Shown piece by piece: positions 14,371-22,551 of a DNA stretch of 33,360 bases. Position 1 is the stretch's first letter, and each line of letters begins with the position of its first letter. This stretch comes from Sulfuricurvum sp. (GTDB taxonomy: Bacteria; Campylobacterota; Campylobacteria; Campylobacterales; Sulfurimonadaceae). Location of the stretch: NCBI RefSeq assembly GCF_023250475.1, contig NZ_JAHFAQ010000007.1, positions 1-33,360 of the forward strand. The letters run 5' to 3'. The notes under the pieces are model-generated. The model was not told where the DNA came from. It searched no databases and worked only from the letters and a program-made list of their open reading frames with translations. The position numbers and the translations under genes are program-made.

Positions 14371-15729
14371 ATGCTCTCTTTAAATCTAAAAACTTTTTAT
14401 TCTCTTGTGTTCGGTTCAGCTCTATATTATGTCATTGCACTTTTCGGTATGTCTGTTTTTTCCTTTCACCCCTCCAACATAACTCTTTTGTGGCTGCCGT
14501 TTGGAATCGGTGTCATCTTCGTTCATCAAGTCGGATTAAAAGCATTGCCTTTTATCTTTATAGGAAGTTTTTTCGCCAATTATCCGGGAATGGTAAATGG
14601 ATCTGCCGTTCCTGCCCTTCATACCGCAATTTCAGCATTTGCGGATACCCTCGCACCCTATTTATCCACGCTGTTGATCAAACGATACGCAAACAACCCT
14701 TTTGACAATGTAAAAATATTGTTCCCTTTTACCTTGTACGGAGCCCTGATCCCTACGTTCATCAGCAGTAGTATCATTGCCCTAAACTTAGTTGGCGGCG
14801 GCTATATAGAGTTTGAAGATGTATATGGGTTTGTACCGATGTTAATGTTTGCCGACGGGTTGGGGCTGATGCTTCTCTATCCTTTATTTGAAGCCCTCAA
14901 AACTCTCTCAAATCCAACATTAAAAGAGTGGAAGAATACTATTTTTTACCTAGCGGCAACGCTTTTGCTCATTTGGTCATCCTTTTATTGTCACTACCTC
15001 ATTTTTTTACTTTTACCGCTGCTACTGACATCGGCTTTTCAAATAAGGATACATTTAATGATGGGAATCTTATTAGCCGTTGTCGTTGAAATGATTGCAT
15101 TATCGGCTCATGATCAAAACGGAATATTTCATGTCGGTACCCAAATGGAATCCCTATTAATGTTGATTACCTATTTAATCAGTTTGGTTTTTGTCGTCAT
15201 AGGAACCTCTCTTCACCATGCAGAACTCATTACCAATATCAATCTAACCAATACAGACACTCTTACAAAAGTAAAAAATGTAAAAGCATACAAAGAACGT
15301 ATCGACGAGCTTTTATCGCTCTTTGAGCGATACAAAACACCTTTTTCCATGATGATATTTGATATTGACGATTTCAAAGTAATTAATGATACCCATGGAC
15401 ACAGAACTGGCGATACCGTTCTTGTTGAACTGTGCTCTCTCATCCAGAATAACATTAGACTTACCGATACCCTCTTTAGAGTCGGGGGTGAAGAATTTGT
15501 AATTCTCTGTCCCAATACAACACTCAATGAGGCTATCGATGTTGCCGACAAAGTCAAAAAAGTTGTTGAGAGTGAGCTTTGTGTTATCCCAAATCAACGG
15601 GTAACCATCAGTATGGGAGTCTCCGAAGTAAAAAGGGGGGATGCCGAAGATGTCCTCTATCGACGCGTTGACGGATTACTCTATCAATCAAAACAAAACG
15701 GCAAAAACAAAGTAACATTTTCCCAATAA
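14371..15729 (+). CDS. MASE1-domain membrane diguanylate cyclase (GGDEF)
   Basis: A 452-residue inner-membrane protein predicted to make cyclic di-GMP from two GTP. Residues 1 to about 290 form a MASE1-like sensor of eight or more hydrophobic helices, recognised by LWLPFGIGVIF, the NYPG loop and FADGLGLMLLYP. The GGDEF domain follows from about 300: NTDTLTKVKN, FDIDDFKVINDTHGHRTGD, and the active site RVGGEEF with GGEEF at 372-376. RLTD at 363-366, five residues before it, is an intact RxxD inhibitory site, so product feedback inhibition is expected. There is no EAL domain. The signal sensed by MASE1 is unknown. The gene has its own -10 box and is followed 9 bp later by a small membrane-protein gene. 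Confidence 0.95.
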   Translation: MLSLNLKTFYSLVFGSALYYVIALFGMSVFSFHPSNITLLWLPFGIGVIFVHQVGLKALPFIFIGSFFANYPGMVNGSAVPALHTAISAFADTLAPYLSTLLIKRYANNPFDNVKILFPFTLYGALIPTFISSSIIALNLVGGGYIEFEDVYGFVPMLMFADGLGLMLLYPLFEALKTLSNPTLKEWKNTIFYLAATLLLIWSSFYCHYLIFLLLPLLLTSAFQIRIHLMMGILLAVVVEMIALSAHDQNGIFHVGTQMESLLMLITYLISLVFVVIGTSLHHAELITNINLTNTDTLTKVKNVKAYKERIDELLSLFERYKTPFSMMIFDIDDFKVINDTHGHRTGDTVLVELCSLIQNNIRLTDTLFRVGGEEFVILCPNTTLNEAIDVADKVKKVVESELCVIPNQRVTISMGVSEVKRGDAEDVLYRRVDGLLYQSKQNGKNKVTFSQ

Positions 15730-15738
15730 GGCTTATTT

Positions 15739-16023
15739 ATGGAACTCTCACTCAGCGATCTCATCGGGATACTCGGCGTATTTATCATTATGATCGTTTA
15801 TATGCTATTACAGCTTGAAAAAATGGATGTGAAAGATTTAAGCTTCTCATTGCTCAATGTGATCGGAGCTTTATTTATTATTATTTCATTGCTATTTGAT
15901 TGGAATCTCGCCTCATTCTTAATGGAATCGACTTGGATGCTGATAAGTTTGTACGGGACGTTGAAATACTATAAAACGAAGAAAATACAAAAGGAAGCCG
16001 TCCAAGACGGCGAAGAGTTTTAG
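15739..16023 (+). CDS. Small membrane protein, CBU_0592-like family
   Basis: A 94-residue protein with three hydrophobic helices (about residues 5-25, 36-56 and 62-76) and a charged C-terminal tail of about 20 residues. The pattern DLIGILGVFIIMIVYMLLQ, then LLNVIGALFIIISLLFDWNLASF, then W-LISLYG resembles the CBU_0592 family of uncharacterised integral membrane proteins. No catalytic residues are apparent and no function can be assigned. It lies 9 bp after the diguanylate cyclase gene and is probably co-transcribed with it. Its last 4 bp overlap the convergent DUF475 gene, so no room exists for a separate terminator. Confidence 0.82.
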   Translation: MELSLSDLIGILGVFIIMIVYMLLQLEKMDVKDLSFSLLNVIGALFIIISLLFDWNLASFLMESTWMLISLYGTLKYYKTKKIQKEAVQDGEEF

Positions 16024-17000
16024 GCTTTTAAATTTGCCTGTCGATTTTCCCAAATCGAATGGGCGAATGCAATCGAGATAAGACCGATGCCGATTGTCCC
16101 CGTTACCATTTCACTGATGTGGGTGGTGATTTTCATCAGCATGATAATCGCCAGTATTCCGATCGCATAATGGGCGCCGTGTTCAAGATAGCGAAAGGCA
16201 GAAAGTGTTTTGTGCTCTACAAAATAGAGGGTAATACTCCGGACAAACATCGCTCCGACACCCAATCCGATCATGATAATAAAGATATTGCTGGTAAGGG
16301 CAAAAGCTCCGATAACACCGTCAAAACTAAAACTTGCATCGAGAATTTCGAGATAGATAAATCCGGCAATACCGCTTTTTACCGTATCGGATGATAGAAA
16401 ATGATCCAGCATCCCCAGCAACGAGTGAAGAAGCACGCCGTACATAAAGGCAAGAACGATACCGAAATCCTGCGTGATATGACCAAGGGCGATTCCGATC
16501 ATAATGGCCGTAATCAGTTCGATATTCGCGACCCCCGAAAACTGTTCCATAATTTTAGAACCCTCAACAAAGGTCACCCATTTGATATCCCGTTCTTCAA
16601 AGAAAAAGTCAAGAAAAACCATCAATAAAAACGCTCCGCCGAATGCGAAAATCGTCGATTCGGTCATTTTGAGCACTTTTTCATACTCGTCAGGCTGATT
16701 CATCGCTACCTGCAAGGTTTCAATCAATCCCATTCCCGTAACAATCGATACAATCGCTAACGGAAATACCAAACGCATTCCGAAAACGGCGAGAGGAAGA
16801 CCGAAAAAGATAAACCGTTTCTGCCAGATCGGATCCATTGTCTCCAAAACTTTGGCATTGACAACCGCATTATCGAAAGAAAGCGAGATCTCTAATACAA
16901 TTAAAAGGAAGGTGATGTAGATAGCGGCGATTCCGCCCAAATAGTAAGCTGCGATCAGACCCAAAGCCATGATCGCAAACGAGCTGTAAAAATAACGCAT
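16020..17000 (-). CDS. DUF475 (TerC-like) integral membrane protein
   Basis: A 326-residue polytopic protein with about nine hydrophobic helices. It matches the DUF475/TerC superfamily through the acidic membrane motifs FLLIVLEISLSFDNAVVNAKVL (about residues 34-55) and FIYLEILDASFSFDGVIGAFAL (about 213-234), the paired E-x-x-x-S-x-D-N/G signatures of TerC-type carriers. Related proteins are linked to metal (Mn or tellurite) handling, but DUF475 members are not characterised in detail, so the substrate is open. The ATG at 17000 lies 22 nt from a predicted start, after a good -10 box inside the end of the preceding gene. It converges with the CBU_0592-like gene, overlapping it by 4 bp. Confidence 0.88.
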   Translation of the reverse strand: MRYFYSSFAIMALGLIAAYYLGGIAAIYITFLLIVLEISLSFDNAVVNAKVLETMDPIWQKRFIFFGLPLAVFGMRLVFPLAIVSIVTGMGLIETLQVAMNQPDEYEKVLKMTESTIFAFGGAFLLMVFLDFFFEERDIKWVTFVEGSKIMEQFSGVANIELITAIMIGIALGHITQDFGIVLAFMYGVLLHSLLGMLDHFLSSDTVKSGIAGFIYLEILDASFSFDGVIGAFALTSNIFIIMIGLGVGAMFVRSITLYFVEHKTLSAFRYLEHGAHYAIGILAIIMLMKITTHISEMVTGTIGIGLISIAFAHSIWENRQANLKA

Positions 17001-17028
17001 TATTTTGCCCTTGCAAAAAAGATGCGAA

Positions 17029-17034
17029 ATTATA
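17029..17034 (-). promoter_or_regulatory. -10 box of the DUF475 gene
   Basis: A perfect TATAAT on the minus strand just past the stop codon of the dioxygenase gene and about 29 bp before the DUF475 ATG. Any -35 box would lie inside the dioxygenase coding region and is not recognisable. Confidence 0.5.
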
Positions 17035-17036
17035 CC

Positions 17037-17732
17037 CTACATATAAGCATCATGCCATTGAACGAGGGAAAGTCGAAATCCCTCTTTAACCGGAAGGACT
17101 TCGTGAGCAAAATAGGGATTACTTAAAAATACTACCATATCTCCCGCTTCGGGACGAAGGGTAATCGTATTGCCATGCTCGTCGCACAGATAGTTAAACA
17201 GCAGTTCTCCCCCGCTAAAATGATCCTGATCACTCGGATGGGGTGTATAGGAGGTGGTAAATAGGACGGTGGTGAGCTTACGCTCCGTCGCAACGGTACG
17301 GTATCCGATCACATTCCCTTCTCGGTCACGAAGTTCGCTCGCATCATCGGAGTGTTTAAGATAAAAGGCCCCTCTCTCGTATCCGAGAACCTGCACATCC
17401 GTCGCTTTGCTCAATGAGAGAGAAAAAAAATCCTCTATCTCTTTCCGAACCGATTCAAAACGGCAATCATAGATTGCTCGGTGTTCACGACTTAGACGAT
17501 GGATATCGGTACGACGGATAGCGGTATCAACCGAACGTCCACGCAGTTGTGCCTCTATAGCCTCTTCATCCGCCAATGCGTACGCCGTAATAGCACGGCA
17601 TTCAGAGGGGCTTAAAACCCCTTCCAATACCATATAGGGAAAATCATGGTAAGGATTCGGAAGCCTTTTAGTCGGAATATCCCACTCCAAGAGTTCATCG
17701 CGCGCATATACGTAATTGCTAATCTGGTGCAC
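17037..17732 (-). CDS. 2-oxoglutarate/Fe(II)-dependent dioxygenase, PKHD/prolyl 4-hydroxylase type
   Basis: A 231-residue soluble oxygenase with a double-stranded beta-helix fold. The Fe(II) triad is readable as H127-x-D129 in YLKHSDD and H210 in NPYFAHEVLPV, with R220 ten residues later as the 2-oxoglutarate anchor. The spacing matches 2OG-FeII_Oxy_3 (P4Hc). The start is GTG at 17732, 4 bp after the exbD stop; the next in-frame ATG (residue 34) would remove the N-terminal strand region. The position after exbB-exbD recalls PiuC-type hydroxylases found with TonB-dependent iron uptake genes, but the substrate is unknown and the neighbourhood has no receptor. Iron or siderophore-related hydroxylation is an inference. 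Confidence 0.88.
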   Translation of the reverse strand: MHQISNYVYARDELLEWDIPTKRLPNPYHDFPYMVLEGVLSPSECRAITAYALADEEAIEAQLRGRSVDTAIRRTDIHRLSREHRAIYDCRFESVRKEIEDFFSLSLSKATDVQVLGYERGAFYLKHSDDASELRDREGNVIGYRTVATERKLTTVLFTTSYTPHPSDQDHFSGGELLFNYLCDEHGNTITLRPEAGDMVVFLSNPYFAHEVLPVKEGFRLSLVQWHDAYM

Positions 17733-17736
17733 TCGA

Positions 17737-18123
17737 TTACTTTTTGTCGGTCACAATATAGAGTTGTTCATGCCCGAGGCGTTTGAGAACATCCATCACA
17801 CCGACAAAGTTTTGAAAAGCTGCCTCTTTATCGCTGTAAAGAACAACCGTCATCTCTTTGCCCCCCTCAGTAACTTTTTGTTCAAACTCCGCTAGCGTAA
17901 TCGGTCTCTTTTCCTCGCCCAATATCAATGTCCCGTCTTTTTCAATCGTAAGCTTGAGTTCCGATTGCTTATGCTCGGCGGCAGTCCCTTTGGCTTCCGG
18001 TAAATCGACCGGGATGAGTCCTGTTCGGATAAAGGTCGCAGTCGTTAGAACCATCACCAAAAGAACCAGCATAATATCGATGAAAGGGATAACGTTGATC
18101 GTATCGATCCGTTTCATTCTCAT
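17737..18123 (-). CDS. exbD: ExbD/TolR-family proton-channel protein
   Basis: A 128-residue protein with one N-terminal membrane helix and a periplasmic domain. The helix PFIDIMLVLLVMVLTTATFI carries the conserved Asp (FID) that carries protons through the ExbB-ExbD motor. The periplasmic part ends in the typical LYSDKEAAF...VMDVLKRLG pattern. The start is ATG at 18123 after GAGGAT; a second ATG two codons later (18117) is possible. It follows exbB by 4 bp. With ExbB it should energise a TonB protein, but no TonB is encoded in this window; TolQR is an alternative reading made less likely by the short ExbB partner and the neighbours. Confidence 0.93.
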   Translation of the reverse strand: MRMKRIDTINVIPFIDIMLVLLVMVLTTATFIRTGLIPVDLPEAKGTAAEHKQSELKLTIEKDGTLILGEEKRPITLAEFEQKVTEGGKEMTVVLYSDKEAAFQNFVGVMDVLKRLGHEQLYIVTDKK

Positions 18124-18127
18124 GAGA

Positions 18128-18577
18128 TTATCCTCGGCTTTTGTGGGCGATAATATCCCACTGCGTCAGCAGCCGTTCCATTTTACGGAGCAGAATATTG
18201 TAAAACACGATAGAGGGGATCGCCACCACTAACCCCATCGCCGTTGCTTTGAGTGCCAATGCAAGCCCTGTCATAATCTTTTTAGGATCAACCGCTCCGA
18301 CATCACCGAGAGAATAAAACGTAATCATAATCCCTAGAACAGTCCCTAAAAGTCCTACATACGGAGCGTTTGAGCCGATCGTCGCGATGGTGCTGACGTT
18401 ATCGCCTAAATCAAGTTCAAGCTCCTCTTTGCTCTCGTAATCACCGATACGAACTGCGCTGTACGCCATTAAGCGCTCAATAAAGAGCCATAACGATACA
18501 ATACTCATCATCACCAAAATTCCGATAATCCCATAATCCACAACATTATGTGCCCAGCCGAGCCAACTATTTTCCAT
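18128..18577 (-). CDS. exbB: ExbB/TolQ-family motor protein
   Basis: A 149-residue inner-membrane protein with three helices forming the proton-driven pore around ExbD. The MotA/TolQ/ExbB domain is recognised by IGSNAPYVGLLGTVLGIMITF (about residues 67-87) and TGLALALKATAMGLVVAIPSIVFYN (about 103-127). It is shorter than E. coli ExbB, lacking the long N-terminal extension, as in the ExbB2-type proteins of Helicobacter and Campylobacter. The ATG at 18577 lies 11 bp inside the end of the interrupted histidine kinase gene, and exbD follows 4 bp later, indicating one transcript with coupled translation. Confidence 0.94.
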   Translation of the reverse strand: MENSWLGWAHNVVDYGIIGILVMMSIVSLWLFIERLMAYSAVRIGDYESKEELELDLGDNVSTIATIGSNAPYVGLLGTVLGIMITFYSLGDVGAVDPKKIMTGLALALKATAMGLVVAIPSIVFYNILLRKMERLLTQWDIIAHKSRG

Positions 18578-19412
18578 CTATTTCCCTTTTTTTAAATTCA
18601 AGTTTGACACATGTCCCCGCATCAAGCCGCGAAGAGATGTGCAATCCGATACCGTAACGATCACAATAACGCTTCACCAGATTTAAACCGATCCCATAAC
18701 CCGCCATCGTCGAGTCGCTTTGGTAATAGCGATCATAAATATGGATCAGGGTAATTTCGTCCATCCCTATCCCCTGATCACAAATACTCAGAGTATTCTC
18801 TCGAAGTGTAATCGTGATTATAGGGTGTTTGGGTGAATATTTCACCCCGTTTTCAATCAAATTATCGATCACTTTCCCCAATCCGATCCGATCGCAATTG
18901 ACTTCACAAGAATCAAGGCTAACTTCCCAAACAACACTCGGATAGAGAGAACGCAAAAACATCAGACGCTCTTCAATCACTTCACGCAGATCAAAAGCCT
19001 CGATTTTCTCCCGTTCACTCTGTTTTTTGATCAAATAATCGAGTTCGTTGTAGCGTTCTTTCAACATCTCAGCCGCAATCTAGATCCGCTCAAGTCGTTT
19101 AATGCTTTTCTCATCGGTATGTGTTTTGCGGAGCATCTGAACATTCGCGGTGATCGTATTGATCGGGAGATTCAGTTCATGGAGAGTCTCTTTGGAGAAA
19201 CGCTCCAAATGGTCAAAATGCTCCCGTAGAGGCGTGATCGCAATTTTTGCCAATATACTGCCCGCAACCAGAGTGATAATCAATGAGACGAATGCAATAA
19301 TTCCCCATTGCTGAACGCCAAGCACATCATGCACATAATATATACCGGCAATCAAAATACCGGTCGTAGTTACATACAACGATGCCAATGCAATTTCGAC
19401 ACTACGGAACAA
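18567..19412 (-). pseudogene. Sensor histidine kinase interrupted by an in-frame TAG codon
   Basis: One 281-codon reading frame encodes a compact sensor kinase but has a TAG at 19080-19082 (codon 111). Before it are two membrane helices (about residues 8-28 and 34-60) separated by a very short periplasmic loop, then the phospho-acceptor box LHELNLPINTI. After it, in the same frame, come the second DHp helix and the ATPase domain: N-box DNLIENGVKYSP, DQGIGM and GYGIGLNLVKRYC. The stop falls inside the four-helix dimerisation domain. An ATG at 19067, four codons later, could restart translation and yield the ATPase half alone (166 residues), but only a weak GCTGAG precedes it. The 5' end (TTG at 19412) overlaps the response regulator gene by 11 bp. 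A recent nonsense mutation, a sequencing error or suppression are all possible. Confidence 0.82.
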
Positions 19413-20058
19413 GACGATACCCTACTCCGCGGATATTGACGATCAACTCCGATCCGATCTCCTGTTTGAGACGATTGATATAAACCCGTATCGCCCCGTC
19501 ACTAATCATCTCCGAAGGGGTCCAAAGGGTATCCATAATCGTCTCTTTGGTGACAATTTCACCGGCATTTCGGATAAAAAGAGCCATCAGCTGATACTCT
19601 TTCAGGGAAAACGAGAGCTCTCTGCCCCCCATTAAAACACATTTATGTGTTTCATCAAGACAAAGCTCACCGGCACAATGACGCACTTTTCCCTTGCTAC
19701 GGCGCAGAAGTGCATGTATTCGAATAAGCAGTTCATCGGTATCGAACGGTTTTTTGAGATAATCCTCAGCCCCTATTTCAAAAGCTTTTGTGAGCGTTTC
19801 AATCTCCTGATGGGAAGAGAGATAAATGCACGGAGTGGTATCGTCGGCACGGCGAAGCTCTTGCAGAAGCGATAATCCGTCTATAAGAGGAACATTGATA
19901 TCCAGAAGATAAAGATCAAAACGGTTTTTATAGGTCTCATCAAGAGCAGCTTGTCCATTACGGCACAAGGTGACTTCAAAGCCCTCCTCTTCCAACACAT
20001 CTACGATCGATTCGCCAAAAAGCAAATCATCCTCCAGCAGTAAAATCTTAGTCAACAC
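19402..20058 (-). CDS. OmpR/PhoB-family response regulator
   Basis: A 218-residue two-component regulator. The receiver domain (about residues 3-117) has the acidic pair E9-D10, phospho-acceptor D53 in LLDINVPLIDG, a switch Ser in YLSS and the K in LKKPF. The winged-helix DNA-binding domain (about 125-218) shows SLKEYQLMALFIRNAGEIVTKE and the recognition-helix end AIRVYINRLKQEI...VRGVGYRL-like. The GTG start at 20058 overlaps pyrC by 11 bp, and the partner kinase overlaps its 3' end. Because the kinase is interrupted, the regulator may be orphaned or driven by another kinase. Downstream exbB-exbD-dioxygenase are plausible targets by position only. Confidence 0.93.
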   Translation of the reverse strand: MLTKILLLEDDLLFGESIVDVLEEEGFEVTLCRNGQAALDETYKNRFDLYLLDINVPLIDGLSLLQELRRADDTTPCIYLSSHQEIETLTKAFEIGAEDYLKKPFDTDELLIRIHALLRRSKGKVRHCAGELCLDETHKCVLMGGRELSFSLKEYQLMALFIRNAGEIVTKETIMDTLWTPSEMISDGAIRVYINRLKQEIGSELIVNIRGVGYRLVP

Positions 20059-21058
20059 GCTCTATCGACCACTTCAACGTTTCTCCCGCATTCATCGGTA
20101 CGACACTGCCGTAGATTTCGGGAACCACAAAATCGTGTTTCACCAACACAATCTCTTTAAATTCGGCACAGATACCGTAAATACGCTGAGCATTATCACT
20201 CACAAACGACTGTAGATTATCGAGTTTATCATGAGAATCAAATACCTCGCACAGCAACTGTAATGCGATGGGTGCGGTAAAGACCCCTGCCCCGCATCCG
20301 CAGGACTCTTTCGTATGTTTCGGGTGAGGCGCCGAATCGGAGCCGAACATCACTTTCGGGTGGGCTTCAAGCGCCACTTTCAAAAGTGCAGAGCGATCTT
20401 CGGGACGTTTGGCGATCGGTTTGCAAAACAGATGGGGTCGAAGCATCCCCCCCGCTACATCATCGAGGGTGATGATGAGATGGTGTACCGAAATCGTTGC
20501 ATAAAGATTTTCATAACGATCCAGCATTGCTACCGCATCGGCAGTCGTAATATGCTCCATAACGATTTTGAGCTTCGGAAAATTGGTTGCCAACATCTCA
20601 TAAACAGACATAAACTCCGCTTCCCGATCCATCACAAACCCGTTGGTCTCTCCATGAACTGAGAGGATAATCCCCAGATCACTCATCGCTTCGAGCGTTT
20701 CACGCATCAACTCGATATCAAAGGAGCTTACTCCCCCTTCCGAGTTCGTTGTTACACCGCTTGGGTAGAGTTTAATGGCGGTAATCTCATCTTGAACACT
20801 CTCTAAAAATGCTTTACTATAGTTTTGGTAAAAAAGGGTCATATAAGGTTCAAAATCATCCCGTCCTATAGCGTGTTTAATCCGTTTTTTATACTCTTTG
20901 ACCCCATCAAGCGTCGTCACCGGAGGGACAAGATTCGGCATTACGAGCGCACCGCTAAAACTGTACGACGTCAGCGGTGCAACGGTCTCTAACATCTCTC
21001 CGTCACGAAGATGCAGATGCATATCGAGCGGCATTGTCAAAGTAATTGATTTCATCAT
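20048..21058 (-). CDS. pyrC: Dihydroorotase
   Basis: A 336-residue metal-dependent amidohydrolase that interconverts carbamoyl-aspartate and dihydroorotate in pyrimidine synthesis. MPLDMHLHLRDGE gives zinc ligands H14 and H16; K96 in AIKLYPSG is the carbamylated lysine; SVHGE and MEHITT supply further His ligands; and GSDSAPHP carries the catalytic Asp. Length fits the class II PyrC of E. coli type. The start ATG at 21058 shares one base with the stop of the upstream mutase gene (TAATG). A second ATG directly follows. It overlaps the response regulator downstream by 11 bp, so a housekeeping gene is in the same transcript as the two-component genes. Confidence 0.97.
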   Translation of the reverse strand: MMKSITLTMPLDMHLHLRDGEMLETVAPLTSYSFSGALVMPNLVPPVTTLDGVKEYKKRIKHAIGRDDFEPYMTLFYQNYSKAFLESVQDEITAIKLYPSGVTTNSEGGVSSFDIELMRETLEAMSDLGIILSVHGETNGFVMDREAEFMSVYEMLATNFPKLKIVMEHITTADAVAMLDRYENLYATISVHHLIITLDDVAGGMLRPHLFCKPIAKRPEDRSALLKVALEAHPKVMFGSDSAPHPKHTKESCGCGAGVFTAPIALQLLCEVFDSHDKLDNLQSFVSDNAQRIYGICAEFKEIVLVKHDFVVPEIYGSVVPMNAGETLKWSIERVD

Positions 21059-22428
21059 TAGACCTTTAACTGTTTTTGTGCTTCTTGGATGAGAGCATTC
21101 AGAGCCTCTTCATAACGGATCGCTTCGGCCTGCTCGGTCGATTCGAAACGGGTCACCAATACCGGCGTCGTATTGCTCGCACGTACCAATCCCCACCCTT
21201 TATCAAAAATAACGCGAACACCGTCTACATCGATAATCTCTTTGATCGCCGGAAACGATGCAGGAGGAGTTTGTAGCAATACTTTCAACTTTGCCATCAA
21301 CGGAAATTTCTCTTGCTCCGTTGTTTTCACTTTGATCTCTTCGGTCGAAAATACTTTGGGAAGCTTCGCAATCTCGGCATCGAGATCAACCCCTTCATGG
21401 ATCAGTTCGAGCATACGAAGCGTCGCGTAAATCGCATCATCGTATCCGAAATAACGGTCGGCAAAAAAGACGTGACCGCTCACTTCACATGCCAAATCGG
21501 CGTGAAGCTCTTTCATTTTCACTTTGAGATTCGAGTGACCCGTTTTGTACATCACCGCCGTCGCACCCCGCTCACGTAGGGTGTCGTACATCACTTGTGA
21601 ACATTTTACTTCACCGATTACGGTCGGATTTTTCATCTTGAGGGCAAACAGCAATGCCATCATGTCCCCCTTGATGTTGTTGCTAGGGGTCAAGACGGCG
21701 ATACGGTCGGCATCACCGTCATAGGCAAATGCGATGTCCCCCTCTGCGGCAAGGAGTTTTTTAATATCTTCGAGATTATGCTCTTCGCTCGGATCGGGGT
21801 GATGATTCGGAAAAGTACCGTCCGGCTCGACATATATCCCTTTGGTAGTGAGTTCAAGCTCTTTGAAAATTTCCTCAACCGCCAATCCAGCGACTCCGTT
21901 GCCGCAGTCATACACAATCCGTTCTTTCATGGCGCGCAAATGACCAAATGACTCAACCATAAACCGTTTATAGCGGCTTAGTGCATCAATCTCTACCACG
22001 TGACGTTCGACTTTGATTGGCATATCCATTACATCGATTTTACGGCCTAACGTATAAATCTGCTCTCCAAAAAATGGTGCTTTATTGATCGTAATTTTAA
22101 ATCCGTTGTATTCGCTCGGATTGTGTGAACCGGTAATCATTACCGAAGCGCACGGTGTTACCCCATCGAACTCCTGATAGTTACAAAAATAGTTGACCGG
22201 AGTAGGAACCATCCCCATCCCCAGAACTTTCATCCCTCCGGCATTCAAACCAGCAGTAAGATATTCAAACAAAACAGGAGAGTGTGAACGGGCATCATAA
22301 CCGACCGCAACATAGTCGCCAAATTGACGCATCTCCTCCGCCAATGCATACCCCAAACGGGTAACATTCGCGTCGTTGAGCTCTTTTTCAAAAATTCCAC
22401 GGATATCATACTCACGATAAATAGACAT
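21058..22428 (-). CDS. manB: Phosphomannomutase/phosphoglucomutase
   Basis: A 456-residue alpha-D-phosphohexomutase that moves phosphate between C6 and C1 of mannose or glucose for surface-polysaccharide precursors. Domain 1 has IYREYDIRGIF and the catalytic phosphoserine loop TGSHNPSEYNG (S101). Domain 2 has the metal-binding YDGDADR, domain 3 the sugar-binding CEVSGH, and domain 4 the phosphate-binding RASNTTPVLVTRFE. This matches the AlgC/ManB bifunctional type. I chose the ATG at 22428 (MSIYREYDIRG), preceded by AAAAGGGAAAAT; an upstream TTG (22443) would add five unconserved residues. It appears to be the first gene of the run through pyrC to the dioxygenase gene. I did not find a strong promoter upstream. 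Confidence 0.94.
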   Translation of the reverse strand: MSIYREYDIRGIFEKELNDANVTRLGYALAEEMRQFGDYVAVGYDARSHSPVLFEYLTAGLNAGGMKVLGMGMVPTPVNYFCNYQEFDGVTPCASVMITGSHNPSEYNGFKITINKAPFFGEQIYTLGRKIDVMDMPIKVERHVVEIDALSRYKRFMVESFGHLRAMKERIVYDCGNGVAGLAVEEIFKELELTTKGIYVEPDGTFPNHHPDPSEEHNLEDIKKLLAAEGDIAFAYDGDADRIAVLTPSNNIKGDMMALLFALKMKNPTVIGEVKCSQVMYDTLRERGATAVMYKTGHSNLKVKMKELHADLACEVSGHVFFADRYFGYDDAIYATLRMLELIHEGVDLDAEIAKLPKVFSTEEIKVKTTEQEKFPLMAKLKVLLQTPPASFPAIKEIIDVDGVRVIFDKGWGLVRASNTTPVLVTRFESTEQAEAIRYEEALNALIQEAQKQLKV

Positions 22429-22490
22429 ATTTTCCCTTTTCAAGCAACATTAACAAATTATACAACGCGGTGGTTAAAAGAGTCTTTTAC

Positions 22491-22505
22491 GGGGCCGAAA
22501 GCCCC
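22491..22505 (-). terminator. Weak hairpin after the second amt gene
   Basis: A 5-bp GC stem, GGGGC and GCCCC with a 5-nt loop, lies between the two same-strand genes amt and manB. It is not followed by a T-tract on either strand, only by an AAAAGA/TCTTTT repeat, so its role as a terminator is doubtful. Confidence 0.35.
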
Positions 22506-22551
22506 ATGGAAGAATAGAGAAGAAGTGTTACAAAAGTGTTAAGTGTCGATA

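Noticed and set aside
19080-19082. TAG read as pyrrolysine
   Set aside because: Pyrrolysine use needs pylTSBCD and is not known in Campylobacterota; the codon sits in a helix of a kinase where no special residue is needed.
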